Source: Desmonostoc muscorum FACHB-395 (GTDB lineage: Bacteria > Cyanobacteriota > Cyanobacteriia > Cyanobacteriales > Nostocaceae). From it: 64,000 bases of DNA. How positions within the stretch are numbered: position 1 is the stretch's first letter; each line of letters opens with the position of its first letter. The notes under the pieces were generated by a model. It saw nothing but the letters and a program-made list of their open reading frames with translations, was not told where the DNA came from and made no database searches. Both the position numbers and the translations under genes were made by a program. This document shows, in pieces, positions 46,898-54,186 of this stretch. The stretch lies in assembly GCF_014698035.1 (NCBI RefSeq), contig NZ_JACJSF010000015.1, forward strand, positions 62,001 through 126,000, in the 5' to 3' direction.

Positions 46898-47625
46898 ATT
46901 CTAATTTAACAACTCAGGACAAACAGCGAATCATCAACCCCATTGAGCGGACTACAATCACTCAAGACCTTTCAGAAAACGTCATTTTGACGACGGTTGA
47001 TGACCTCTACGACTGGGCGCGGCTTTCTAGTCTGTGGCCGTTGCTGTTTGGTACTGCTTGCTGCTTTATTGAGTTTGCAGCTTTAATTGGCTCCCGATTT
47101 GACTTTGACCGTTTTGGACTAATTCCCCGTTCTAGCCCCCGCCAAGCCGATTTAATTATTACGGCAGGGACTATCACGATGAAGATGGCTCCCCAACTGG
47201 TGCGTCTTTATGAACAAATGCCAGAACCGAAGTATGTAATTGCGATGGGAGCTTGCACAATTACTGGCGGGATGTTCAGCGTTGATTCCCCCACAGCAGT
47301 GCGCGGAGTCGATAAACTGATTCCTGTAGATGTTTACTTGCCTGGTTGTCCTCCCCGTCCAGAAGCAATTATCGACGCAATCATTAAGCTGCGGAAGAAA
47401 ATCTCCAATGAATCGATGCAAGAGCGGGATAAAATTAAGCAAACTCACCGCTACTACAGCACGACTCATAACCTGAAGCCAGTAGAGGAAATCTTAACTG
47501 GTAAGTATTTGCAGTCAGATACTCGCTCTGCACCACCGAAGGAATTAGCAGAAGCGATTGGTATGCCAATACCACCTGCACTACTGACAGAAAAGGCGCA
47601 AAAGGAGGAACAAACCCGTGGCTGA
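46888..47625 (+). CDS. ndhK: NAD(P)H-quinone oxidoreductase subunit K (NdhK)
   Basis: 245 residues. This subunit carries the N2 iron-sulfur cluster next to the quinone site: CCFIEFAAL (tandem cysteines near residue 53), [12 protein letters not shown] and [10 protein letters not shown] provide the ligands. The [19 protein letters not shown] segment is family-specific. The C-terminal ~70 residues ([13 protein letters not shown] onward) are the cyanobacterial extension. It overlaps ndhC by 10 bases and ndhJ by 8 bases; the three form one operon. Confidence 0.98.
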   Translation: MVLNSNLTTQDKQRIINPIERTTITQDLSENVILTTVDDLYDWARLSSLWPLLFGTACCFIEFAALIGSRFDFDRFGLIPRSSPRQADLIITAGTITMKMAPQLVRLYEQMPEPKYVIAMGACTITGGMFSVDSPTAVRGVDKLIPVDVYLPGCPPRPEAIIDAIIKLRKKISNESMQERDKIKQTHRYYSTTHNLKPVEEILTGKYLQSDTRSAPPKELAEAIGMPIPPALLTEKAQKEEQTRG

Positions 47626-48148
47626 AGAAGAATCTAAACCAGTACCAGCAGCGAAAGAAGAGGCATTGGTACAAGCGGGTAAAGTTTCCCAGTGGTTGAC
47701 GGAAAACGGCTTTGACCATGAGTTTTTAGCACCAGATAAAAATGGTGTAGAGATAATTAAGGTGTCGGCAGATTTCTTGCTTCCCACCGCTACAGCCCTT
47801 TATGCTTATGGGTTTAATTATCTCCAGTGTCAAGGTGGTATAGACCTTGGCCCAGGACAAGAATTGGTGAGCATGTATCACTTGATTAAAGTCGGTGATA
47901 ATAGCGATCGCCCCGAAGAAGTTCGAGTTAAGGTATTCTTACCACGGGAAAACCCTGTAGTGCCTTCTGTGTACTGGATTTGGAAAACCGCAGATTGGCA
48001 AGAGCGCGAGTCTTACGATATGTACGGCATTATCTACGAAGGACACCCAAATCTCAAGCGGATTTTGATGCCGGAAGATTGGGTGGGTTGGCCTTTGCGG
48101 AAGGATTACATCTCGCCTGATTTCTACGAGTTGCAAGACGCTTATTAG
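47618..48148 (+). CDS. ndhJ: NAD(P)H-quinone oxidoreductase subunit J (NdhJ)
   Basis: 176 residues, GTG start within the end of ndhK. The 30-kDa subunit motif is [20 protein letters not shown] followed by [19 protein letters not shown] and PLRKDY (about 125-165). It is a peripheral-arm subunit of the NDH-1 complex. A long hairpin terminator follows about 60 bases downstream. Confidence 0.97.
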   Translation: MAEEESKPVPAAKEEALVQAGKVSQWLTENGFDHEFLAPDKNGVEIIKVSADFLLPTATALYAYGFNYLQCQGGIDLGPGQELVSMYHLIKVGDNSDRPEEVRVKVFLPRENPVVPSVYWIWKTADWQERESYDMYGIIYEGHPNLKRILMPEDWVGWPLRKDYISPDFYELQDAY

Positions 48149-48205
48149 AGATTGCTGAATGAGACGCGATGAATCGCGTCTGTACAATATAGTTTCGGCA
48201 GTGAT

Positions 48206-48242
48206 TAACCCCTTTCCGGTGGCGGAGAGGGGTTATGTTTTT
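48206..48242 (+). terminator. Rho-independent terminator of ndhC-K-J
   Basis: TAACCCCTTTCCG (48206-48218) and CGGAGAGGGGTTA (48223-48235) pair over 13 positions (one G-T wobble) with a GTGG loop, followed by TGTTTTT. A smaller AGACGCGAT/ATCGCGTCT hairpin (48162-48181) precedes it. Confidence 0.9.
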
Positions 48243-48565
48243 GGTGTTTCATGTCAAGTTGGTTGACAAAATTAGCTGTAATTGGAGGCAATACGGTTCG
48301 GTTAAGGTTTTTTGATGAAAATTCTAGATTGCTAAAGATGCGATAATTCATCACCAAGACGCGATAAATTGCCGTCTCTACAAAACGACTGATTATTGTA
48401 GAGACGGCGATTCATCGCGTCTCTTGTCTAGGGAAACGCGGAGGTTCGCAAAGTAGGGAGAGGTGGGATAGAGATATTCAGTGAAATTTCCTAGTAATTG
48501 GAATCGCTATCTCCACCGTTGTATCTGTATTTATGGGAAGATTTAATGTAAATATTTAAAGTAAT
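48243..48565. other. Spacer with long inverted repeat
   Basis: About 320 bases upstream of the caspase operon. It contains the 48356-48425 inverted repeat and otherwise no recognised site. The promoter of the two-gene operon is expected after it. Confidence 0.45.
48356..48425. repeat. Long inverted repeat of the GTAGAGACG family
   Basis: Arms of about 30 bases (beginning AAGACGCGATAAATT and ending CATCGCGTCTCTT) contain GTAGAGACGGCGA and face each other across 12 bases. Related GTAGAGACGCGATNNATCGCG units occur at 48162, 52388, 24653, 14845 and 32040. They could be a palindromic MITE-type element. Confidence 0.65.
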
Positions 48566-48961
48566 ATGTCAGAAACACCCCAAAACGACGGCATTTGGAT
48601 TGTAACGGATGAAGTGCCGCAAATATCGATTCCTGATGGTGCTAAAGGCGGGAGTACTAATACACGCAGTTGGGGAGACGAAACTATCAGGGAAAGCACT
48701 GGTAGCAAAGGGGTAGGAGATGCCGTTAAGGTTAGCGCTCAAACATTAGAGCAAAATATGACTCACTTTCTCAAACTCGTGGGAAGTTTGTTTAGTCAAG
48801 CTGAACAGCAAGCAAAAGTTAACTCCAAGATGCAGCTAGATGAAATTGAACTATCGGTTGAAATTAGTGCAGATGGGGAAGTTAAATTAATTGGCAGTGG
48901 TGTCAAAGCTGGGAGCAAAGGAGCGATTAAGCTGAAGTTTAAGCGCCAAGAACAAGTGTGA
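48566..48961 (+). CDS. Small peptidase-associated protein (Pepco/Trypco-like)
   Basis: 131 residues. The N-terminal half is polar and variable. The C-terminal half has a helix (VSAQTLEQNMTHFLKLVGSL) followed by a strand-rich end (LDEIELSVEISADGEVKLIG, then GVKAGSKGAIKLKFKR). This helix-plus-strand build, ending in an amphipathic GxxGxxKLKF strand, resembles the small domains that co-occur with trypsin- and caspase-like peptidases in bacterial conflict and signalling systems. The next gene encodes exactly such a caspase and starts 1 base after this gene ends, so they are surely co-translated. It may be a substrate, sensor or inhibitor; that role is inferred. Family placement is by recollection. 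Confidence 0.62.
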   Translation: MSETPQNDGIWIVTDEVPQISIPDGAKGGSTNTRSWGDETIRESTGSKGVGDAVKVSAQTLEQNMTHFLKLVGSLFSQAEQQAKVNSKMQLDEIELSVEISADGEVKLIGSGVKAGSKGAIKLKFKRQEQV

Positions 48962-48962
48962 G

Positions 48963-50765
48963 ATGGCAAAAAATTGGGCGATCGCGATCGGAATTAACCA
49001 GTATGATTATCTGCAACCGCTAAACTATGCCAAGCGGGATGCACTGTTAATGCAAGAGTTTCTGAGCAATGAGGCAGGATTTGAGCGGATATTCTTCTTC
49101 TCCGATGACTCCCCCAATGTTGGCGGAAAATCAACTCGCCCAAATCGCGCAAATTTGCGTCAAGTCTTCTTGGAATTATTTAACAAACCCTTCATGGAAG
49201 CAGGGGATAATTTTTGGTTCTTCTTTAGTGGTCATGGGATAAGACACGCTGACCGTGATTATCTTATGCCGTTGGATGGAAATCCAGCAGACATTGAAGA
49301 AACGGCAATTCCGATTAACTTCGTTGCTGAACGTCTGCGTCGCTGCGGTGCTGATAATGTTGTCCTAATTCTGGATGCTTGTCGTAGTCTAGGTACTCGT
49401 GCTGGCGAAGGAATTGGGCGACAAACGGAAGAAGAAGCACGTCAAAAAGGAGTTATTAGCATATTTTCTTGTAGCCCACAGGAGTATTCTTATGAAATTG
49501 AGGCTTTACAACAAGGTGCTTTTACTACTGCACTACTAGAAGGGTTAGGAATTCAAGGTCAATGCGCCACCGTTGAGCGGTTGAATCAGTATCTCAAGTC
49601 TCGTGTGCCGGAAATTGTTAGTAAGCATAAAAATGCGAGGCAAACGCCTTATGTGATTGCTGAACCTGTTAATAAATACCACCTAATACTTGTGCCACGA
49701 TATGCAACTCTAGCGGATATCGCCACGTTGAAAATTGATGCTTATCAAGCAGAAGTAAACAGGAATTTAGATTTAGCAGAGCAATTATGGATTCGGGTAT
49801 TAGCTGCGGCTTCAGGGCAAGATATGGACGCAATCAAAGCAATTCAAAGAATTGAAAGGTTGCGCTGGGAACCTCAAGAACCATTTTCACCACAACCTCG
49901 TCCTAGTGTTGAAAATTCCACTAAGGGAGTATTTACAGTTGAAAAAAATCCCTTAAAAACCTTTCAATTTGAAGTGGTTACGGTAAATGCAAAAGGAAAT
50001 ATCACCAACTGCCGTAATGAAGAAGCGAAATATTTTGAAGAAAATTTAGGAAATGGTATCACTTTGGAAATGGTGCAGATACCAGGGGGAACCTTTATGA
50101 TGGGTTCACTGGAAGGAGAAGCAGATCGAGAAGATTATGAAAGTCCACTGCATCAAGTAACAGTTCCTAAGTTTTTCATGGGGAAATATGCAGTTACCCA
50201 GGCACAGTATCAAGCAATTATGGGCAGTAATCCTTCTGAGTTCAAAAGCGAGAAACGACCTGTAGAACAAGTAAATTGGGATGAGGCGGTAGAGTTTTGT
50301 AAAAAGTTGAGTCAGAAAACAGAACACACCTACAGGCTACCCAGTGAAGCCGAATGGGAATATGCTTGTCGTGCCAGAACAACTACACCGTTTTATTTTG
50401 GTGAAACGATTACCACAGATTTAGTTAACTACGACGGTAACTATCCTTACGGCTCTGCACGAAAGGGCGAAGCTCGTCACCAAACAATAAATGTAGGAAA
50501 ATTTCCGCCTAATTCTTTTGGTTTATACGATATGCATGGTAATGTATGGGAATGGTGTAAAGATGTATACAATTGTAATTACATAGACGCACCAACAAAT
50601 GGTAGACCGTGGTTGACTGGTAGCGATAATAAGATAAGGCTGCGGCGTGGCGGTGGTTGGCTCGACCATGCCTGGGAGTGCCGTTCTGCCATTCGCGATA
50701 GGGACGCGCGCGCGAGTCGTTGCAGCGATAGTGGTTTTCGTGTGGTGGCGGTGGCTGTGGCGTGA
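48963..50765 (+). CDS. Caspase-like protease fused to a formylglycine-generating-enzyme-like domain; candidate DGR target
   Basis: 600 residues. Residues 1-245 are a C14 caspase/metacaspase-type domain: catalytic H91 in FFFSGHG and C140 in LILDACRS. A helical linker (about 246-350) leads to a complete formylglycine-generating-enzyme/C-type-lectin-like domain at 362-600 (LEMVQIPGGTFMMGS, RLPSEAEWEYACRA, GLYDMHGNVWEWCKD, then RRGGGW...CRSAIRDRD...GFRVV). The last ~100 coding bases are markedly GC-rich and poor in A, with non-consensus residues (LDHAWE, DARASRCSDS) where asparagine/serine-rich sequence is usual. This is the pattern of a DGR variable region in the lectin fold. It likely senses a ligand through the variable face and activates the protease; that is inferred. 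Confidence 0.85.
   Translation: MAKNWAIAIGINQYDYLQPLNYAKRDALLMQEFLSNEAGFERIFFFSDDSPNVGGKSTRPNRANLRQVFLELFNKPFMEAGDNFWFFFSGHGIRHADRDYLMPLDGNPADIEETAIPINFVAERLRRCGADNVVLILDACRSLGTRAGEGIGRQTEEEARQKGVISIFSCSPQEYSYEIEALQQGAFTTALLEGLGIQGQCATVERLNQYLKSRVPEIVSKHKNARQTPYVIAEPVNKYHLILVPRYATLADIATLKIDAYQAEVNRNLDLAEQLWIRVLAAASGQDMDAIKAIQRIERLRWEPQEPFSPQPRPSVENSTKGVFTVEKNPLKTFQFEVVTVNAKGNITNCRNEEAKYFEENLGNGITLEMVQIPGGTFMMGSLEGEADREDYESPLHQVTVPKFFMGKYAVTQAQYQAIMGSNPSEFKSEKRPVEQVNWDEAVEFCKKLSQKTEHTYRLPSEAEWEYACRARTTTPFYFGETITTDLVNYDGNYPYGSARKGEARHQTINVGKFPPNSFGLYDMHGNVWEWCKDVYNCNYIDAPTNGRPWLTGSDNKIRLRRGGGWLDHAWECRSAIRDRDARASRCSDSGFRVVAVAVA
50650..50765 (+). other. Candidate DGR variable region
   Basis: The 3' end of the caspase-FGE gene, from RGGGW to the stop. 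Codons such as CTC GAC CAT, GAG, ATT, GAT, GAC, CGC, TGC and AGC can be derived from AAY/AAG codons by changing only A, the DGR signature. Fixed positions (TGCCGTTCTGCC, GGTTTTCGTGTGGTG) contain no A to change. The final GTGGTGGCGGTGGCTGTGGCG is GC-rich, as expected of an initiation-of-homing region. The template is not in this window. Confidence 0.6.
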
Positions 50766-50784
50766 GTACTCCCCAAAGTCAGAG

Positions 50785-50806
50785 TTGATAAATGGGAATT
50801 TATCGA
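50785..50806 (+). other. Stem-loop with GGGA tetraloop after the variable region
   Basis: TTGATAAAT (50785-50793), loop GGGA (50794-50797), ATTTATCGA (50798-50806): a 9-position stem with one G-T pair. DGR target sites often have a 7-10 bp hairpin with a 4-nt GRNA loop shortly after the variable region; GGGA fits. It lies 20 bases after the stop codon. The stem is AT-rich, unlike the GC-rich ones described. Confidence 0.5.
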
Positions 50807-50937
50807 GCGTACATCAGGGAATCCAGACCTGAACCAGCGAGGAAGGCGACAACCTCCGAATATAAAACCGAGTCGGATAGCTTGGTAGGTTGCAAAACCG
50901 AACAGTTGTTCGACTCAATTAATTCTGCAAGATTCCC

Positions 50938-50954
50938 GACTTTTTAAAAAAGTC
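50938..50954. terminator. AT-rich hairpin after the caspase gene
   Basis: GACTTTTT and AAAAAGTC (50938-50954) form a short palindrome between the caspase operon and the convergent Uma2 gene. It is weak, but the position suits a bidirectional terminator. The preceding 50810-50935 has no gene. Confidence 0.4.
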
Positions 50955-51001
50955 AACCCAACATTACCCATCACAATTGGTTTCACTTCGTTATACTGTA
51001 T

Positions 51002-51565
51002 TTACTCTAATAACCACCCAAAAACAGACGCAACGCTGAGATTTAACTCATTAGCAAAAGATGGAACAGGAAGTTTTTGCTCTGGTTCATCAAATACTTC
51101 TGGTTGCTGCTTGGGAAGATAAACAAACACTGTTTGTTCATTCGGATCAATTAACCAACCCATTTGAGTGCCAAAATTGAGGCAACGCAAAATATTTTTG
51201 GTGACTTTTGTTTGACTTTGGTCAGGTGAGAGAATTTCAATTGTCCAGTCAGGAGCTATTAAAAAGGTATTAGCAACCTCGCCTTTTTCGTCGCGGGGAA
51301 TTCTACCCCAAGTAAACACAGACACATCTGGAATTATTGATCGTCCATCAAATGTGCAACGTAACTCTGAAAATGCTCGTGCAATCTGTTGCGGTTTAAG
51401 AATTACGTTGACAGTAGTAGAGAACTCGGTTTGAATTGTGCTGTGCTTACCCTGTGGCATTGGTTTCTGGATGATTTGCCCATCAATATATTCGCTAGCA
51501 GGTTCTGTTTCTGGTAGCTTGAGAAACTCATCTAAAGTTATCGATTTAGATGGGGTTTGTAGCAT
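51002..51565 (-). CDS. Uma2 family (DUF820) endonuclease-like protein
   Basis: 187 residues. The restriction-endonuclease-like core is visible: EYIDGQIIQKPMPQGKHSTI (about 26-45), IIPDVSVFTWGRI (about 78-92), the WTIEILSPDQSQTKV strand with acidic E and Q (about 108) and LNFGTQMGWLIDPNEQTVFV. This is the short, ordinary Uma2 form, unlike the coiled-coil-tailed one at 20880. The cellular role of the family is unresolved. It lies between the caspase operon and the hypothetical gene at 51674, on the same strand as the latter. Confidence 0.88.
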   Translation of the reverse strand: MLQTPSKSITLDEFLKLPETEPASEYIDGQIIQKPMPQGKHSTIQTEFSTTVNVILKPQQIARAFSELRCTFDGRSIIPDVSVFTWGRIPRDEKGEVANTFLIAPDWTIEILSPDQSQTKVTKNILRCLNFGTQMGWLIDPNEQTVFVYLPKQQPEVFDEPEQKLPVPSFANELNLSVASVFGWLLE

Positions 51566-51673
51566 TAGGGCTTTCTTGTAAAAAAGAGTTTGATTAGCTT
51601 TATATTAATTTTAATGGTGCGTTGTCACAAAGGTCAACGCACCCTTATCTAAAGAAGCGGCAACTCCAAGCAA

Positions 51674-52042
51674 TTACTTCACAGATGTCACTGTTTGTTT
51701 TACAACTGGGCGTGGTTTCTTGCGGTCTGACCTGCGCGTTCCACCAGCCATCTCATACTCATCACTATTTTTGCCATAGCGAGATGCAACATTCAACAGC
51801 ATTTGCTCAGAATAAGTATTCAACTCACGTTCTGCTTCTAATAATGCATTGTGTGTCTTATCTACTATTGTTTGTGCTTGATTATAGGCGGCTAGCTTTT
51901 CTCGTAATTCAATAACTCTAGTGTTGTAAGTAGCAATTGAAAACCCATTACTAAAGTCTAACTGAGGGTTAATTGTCTGCATTCCTTCAATCCGTCGTTC
52001 AGCTTTGGTTAGTGACATGGAGTTTCGTTTCCGTTGCGTCAT
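51674..52042 (-). CDS. Conserved cyanobacterial hypothetical protein
   Basis: 122 residues, predicted all-helical. A basic N-terminus (MTQRKRNSMSLTKAERR) is followed by two long helices (IATYNTRVIELREKLAAYNQ, then DKTHNALLEAERELNTYSEQ) and MLLNVASRYGKNSDEYEMAG, ending in a basic tail (TRRSDRKKPRPVVK). The VASRYGKNSDEYEMAGGTRRSDRK end recurs in proteins of several cyanobacteria, as I recall. No function is known. An alternative start is the ATG at residue 9. Confidence 0.72.
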   Translation of the reverse strand: MTQRKRNSMSLTKAERRIEGMQTINPQLDFSNGFSIATYNTRVIELREKLAAYNQAQTIVDKTHNALLEAERELNTYSEQMLLNVASRYGKNSDEYEMAGGTRRSDRKKPRPVVKQTVTSVK

Positions 52043-52230
52043 ATAGTTTTCCTGTTTGGATTAATTTATAAATAACCCTAATTTTATACACTGAGTTATT
52101 TATATATCATCAAAATACGCAATGAGCAGATGCACCAGCCACAGTGAAGTTACAGAATTATAAAAGCATTGGATGGCATTAGCCGCTAGAGAGATGCGGG
52201 TATATTTGCTGAAATTCGTTGAGAAAAGCA

Positions 52231-52377
52231 GGTTTTGAAGTCGCAAAAGTAGGTTTTGAAGTCACAAATGCAAGTTTTGATGTCGCAAATGCAGGTTTTG
52301 ATGTCGCAAATGCAAGTTTTGATGTTGCAAATGCAGGTTTTGATGTCGCAAATACAAGTTTTGATGTCGCGAAGCTG
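52231..52377 (+). repeat. Seven-unit 21-bp tandem repeat with open heptad frame
   Basis: Units start at 52231, 52252, 52273, 52294, 52315, 52336 and 52357. Odd and even units alternate GGTTTTGA and AGTTTTGA, giving a 42-base superunit. Read in one frame they encode xFDVANA heptads with no stop for about 57 codons from a TTG to a TAG. There is no ATG and no clear ribosome binding site. Substitutions between units are few (GAA/GAT, GTC/GTT, GCA/ACA). Confidence 0.85.
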
Positions 52378-52387
52378 CTTTATCTCA

Positions 52388-52460
52388 TGTAGAGACGCGA
52401 TTTATCGCGTTTAAAAGACTGACACGTTAGAGAGACGCAATAAATCGCCGTCTCTAGAGA
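52388..52460. repeat. GTAGAGACGCGAT-family inverted repeat
   Basis: GTAGAGACGCGATTTATCGCG and, 30 bases on, GAGAGACGCAATAAATCGCC then GTCTCTAGAGA. It is related to the inverted repeat at 48356-48425 and directly follows the 21-bp array. Confidence 0.6.
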
Positions 52461-52893
52461 GAATGTACTCGTCAATTATTCCTTGACAGACTACTAACGA
52501 ATAGTAACAACAGCTACCCATTGCATCGGTTAGAGGAGGATGAGACAAAGCACACTGAAAATTTATTTTTATAACTGAAAATTTTATTTTATTTATGTGT
52601 TAAGTAGCTTTCAGGATGTTATCTGTATAATCTATCATTCAGTCTGAAATATCGAATGTATCATCTATCATTCAGTCTGATTGATTATTGACCTCTGTTA
52701 CTCATTGATAGGTTGAAATTTGGGAATTAGGGTATCTCTTTTTAAGACATAACATACTACTCACCTAGTAGTTATTTATTAACGGAATTTGAGAAGTTAT
52801 GTAAGCATACTCTATCCTAGACATTGCCTGAACTTGTGCTTCAAAAATCATGAGCCATTATATGAATAGTTAGCACGTTTACGGCACTATCCA

Positions 52894-54186
52894 ATGTCTG
52901 AAGATTTATTAAATTCCTTTCAAGAAGCATACAGCAATCTCGAACTGTTTCCGTTGATGGAACGGAACGAAATGGAAAGATTTAGAGTCGAATATGGTGA
53001 TGATTTGATTGCAGACCTGAACCAATTAGTGGAAGATAGTCCTAATGGAGATGGCAAAATTGTCTTTACAGGACATCGGGGATGTGGTAAGTCTACTTTG
53101 TTAGCTGAGTTTAGCCGACAAATTCAAGATAAATATTTTGTAGTTCTCTTTTCTATTGCCGACAAAATTGAAATGTCGGCTGTTAATCATATTAATATAC
53201 TGTTTGCGATCGCAGTTAATTTAATGACAGAGGCAGAAGCCCGCAAAGTTGATATTCCGCAATCTACTAAAGAAGCTCTTTATAAGTGGTTTGCTACCCG
53301 CACTCGCACGGAAGAATCAAATTTGCAAGCAGAAGTTAGTATAGGTTTTGACCTTTTAAAGTTGATTAGCTCTAAATTAAAAGCTGATGCCAGCGTTCGG
53401 GATGAAATTAAGCAAGAATTTGAACGCAAGTTATCAGATTTAGTTGCAAGGATTAATGAAATAGCTGCTTTAATTCAAGCTGCAACTAAACAAAATGTTT
53501 TGGTAATTATTGATGATTTAGATAAACTTGACTTAGGCAGAGTTAACGAAATTTATCGAGATAACATTAAAGCTCTTTGTCAACCTAACTTTCAAATTAT
53601 CTACACAATTCCGATCGCAGTCCTTCGAGAGACATTTATTAGCACAATAATTGCTACTGAAACCAACGATCAAGTTGTAGCGATGCCTGTCTTAAAAATT
53701 TTTGATAAAGGTAAAAATCGCTTCCCTAATGCCCAACCTCGCCCGGAAGCAACAAAGATTCTCGGTGAAGTTTTGCAAAAACGGATTCCTAGTGAATTAA
53801 TTGCAGCAGAAACGGCTGAAAAAATTGTAATTTACAGTGGTGGCGTATTGCGAGAGTTAATTCGGATCTCTAAAGAATGCTGCCGCATTTGTTTGCGGAT
53901 GATCCGGCGAAATCCCTCAGCCAAAGTTATTATTGATGATAAAATTCTTCTGCAAGCAATCAATAAAATTCGCAATGATTTTTCCATACGCTTAGGAAAA
54001 ACTGATATCGATATTTTGCAGAGTGTTTATGAGCAGTTTATGCCCAATGATCCCAAACAAGCAGAGTTTTTGGATTTACTACATGGGCTGTATGTTCTAG
54101 AATATCGTACTGATGAAACTTGGTACGACGTTCATCCAATTATTATCGAAAGCTTGAAAAGACAGGGAGCCATTAATGTTGAATGA
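52894..54186 (+). CDS. P-loop ATPase (AAA/STAND-like)
   Basis: 430 residues. Walker A is GHRGCGKST (60-68) and Walker B is VLVIIDDLDKLD (202-213). A helical insertion with EEKS-like charged helices lies between them (about 115-195), and a sensor-type SGGVLRELIRISKECC stretch (about 318-333) follows. The C-terminal part (DIDILQSVYEQFMPNDPKQA onward) looks like a winged helix. The overall build, ATPase without fused repeats, suits a signalling or defence ATPase whose sensor part is on the next gene. It overlaps the TPR gene by 11 bases, so the two proteins probably work together. The start has no clear ribosome binding site. Confidence 0.8.
   Translation: MSEDLLNSFQEAYSNLELFPLMERNEMERFRVEYGDDLIADLNQLVEDSPNGDGKIVFTGHRGCGKSTLLAEFSRQIQDKYFVVLFSIADKIEMSAVNHINILFAIAVNLMTEAEARKVDIPQSTKEALYKWFATRTRTEESNLQAEVSIGFDLLKLISSKLKADASVRDEIKQEFERKLSDLVARINEIAALIQAATKQNVLVIIDDLDKLDLGRVNEIYRDNIKALCQPNFQIIYTIPIAVLRETFISTIIATETNDQVVAMPVLKIFDKGKNRFPNAQPRPEATKILGEVLQKRIPSELIAAETAEKIVIYSGGVLRELIRISKECCRICLRMIRRNPSAKVIIDDKILLQAINKIRNDFSIRLGKTDIDILQSVYEQFMPNDPKQAEFLDLLHGLYVLEYRTDETWYDVHPIIIESLKRQGAINVE

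Larger units (their letters stand above)
52043..52893. other. Long spacer with heptad-coding tandem repeat
   Basis: About 850 bases upstream of the ATPase gene. It contains the 21-bp array at 52231-52377, GAGACGCGA-type inverted units at 52388-52460, and a duplicated ATCTATCATTCAGTCTGA motif near 52632-52682. The last 200 bases are AT-rich and presumably promoter. No credible gene except the repeat frame described separately. Confidence 0.5.

Noticed and set aside
48356..48425. Transposase-encoding insertion sequence
   Set aside because: The inverted arms enclose only 12 bases; there is no coding capacity.
50766..51001. DGR template repeat or reverse transcriptase next to the candidate variable region
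   Set aside because: No second copy of TGCCGTTCTGCC or GGTTTTCGTGTGGTG and no reverse transcriptase frame were found anywhere in the window, so any template must be remote.
52231..52377. CRISPR array
   Set aside because: The 21-bp units are contiguous with no unique spacers; it is a simple tandem repeat.
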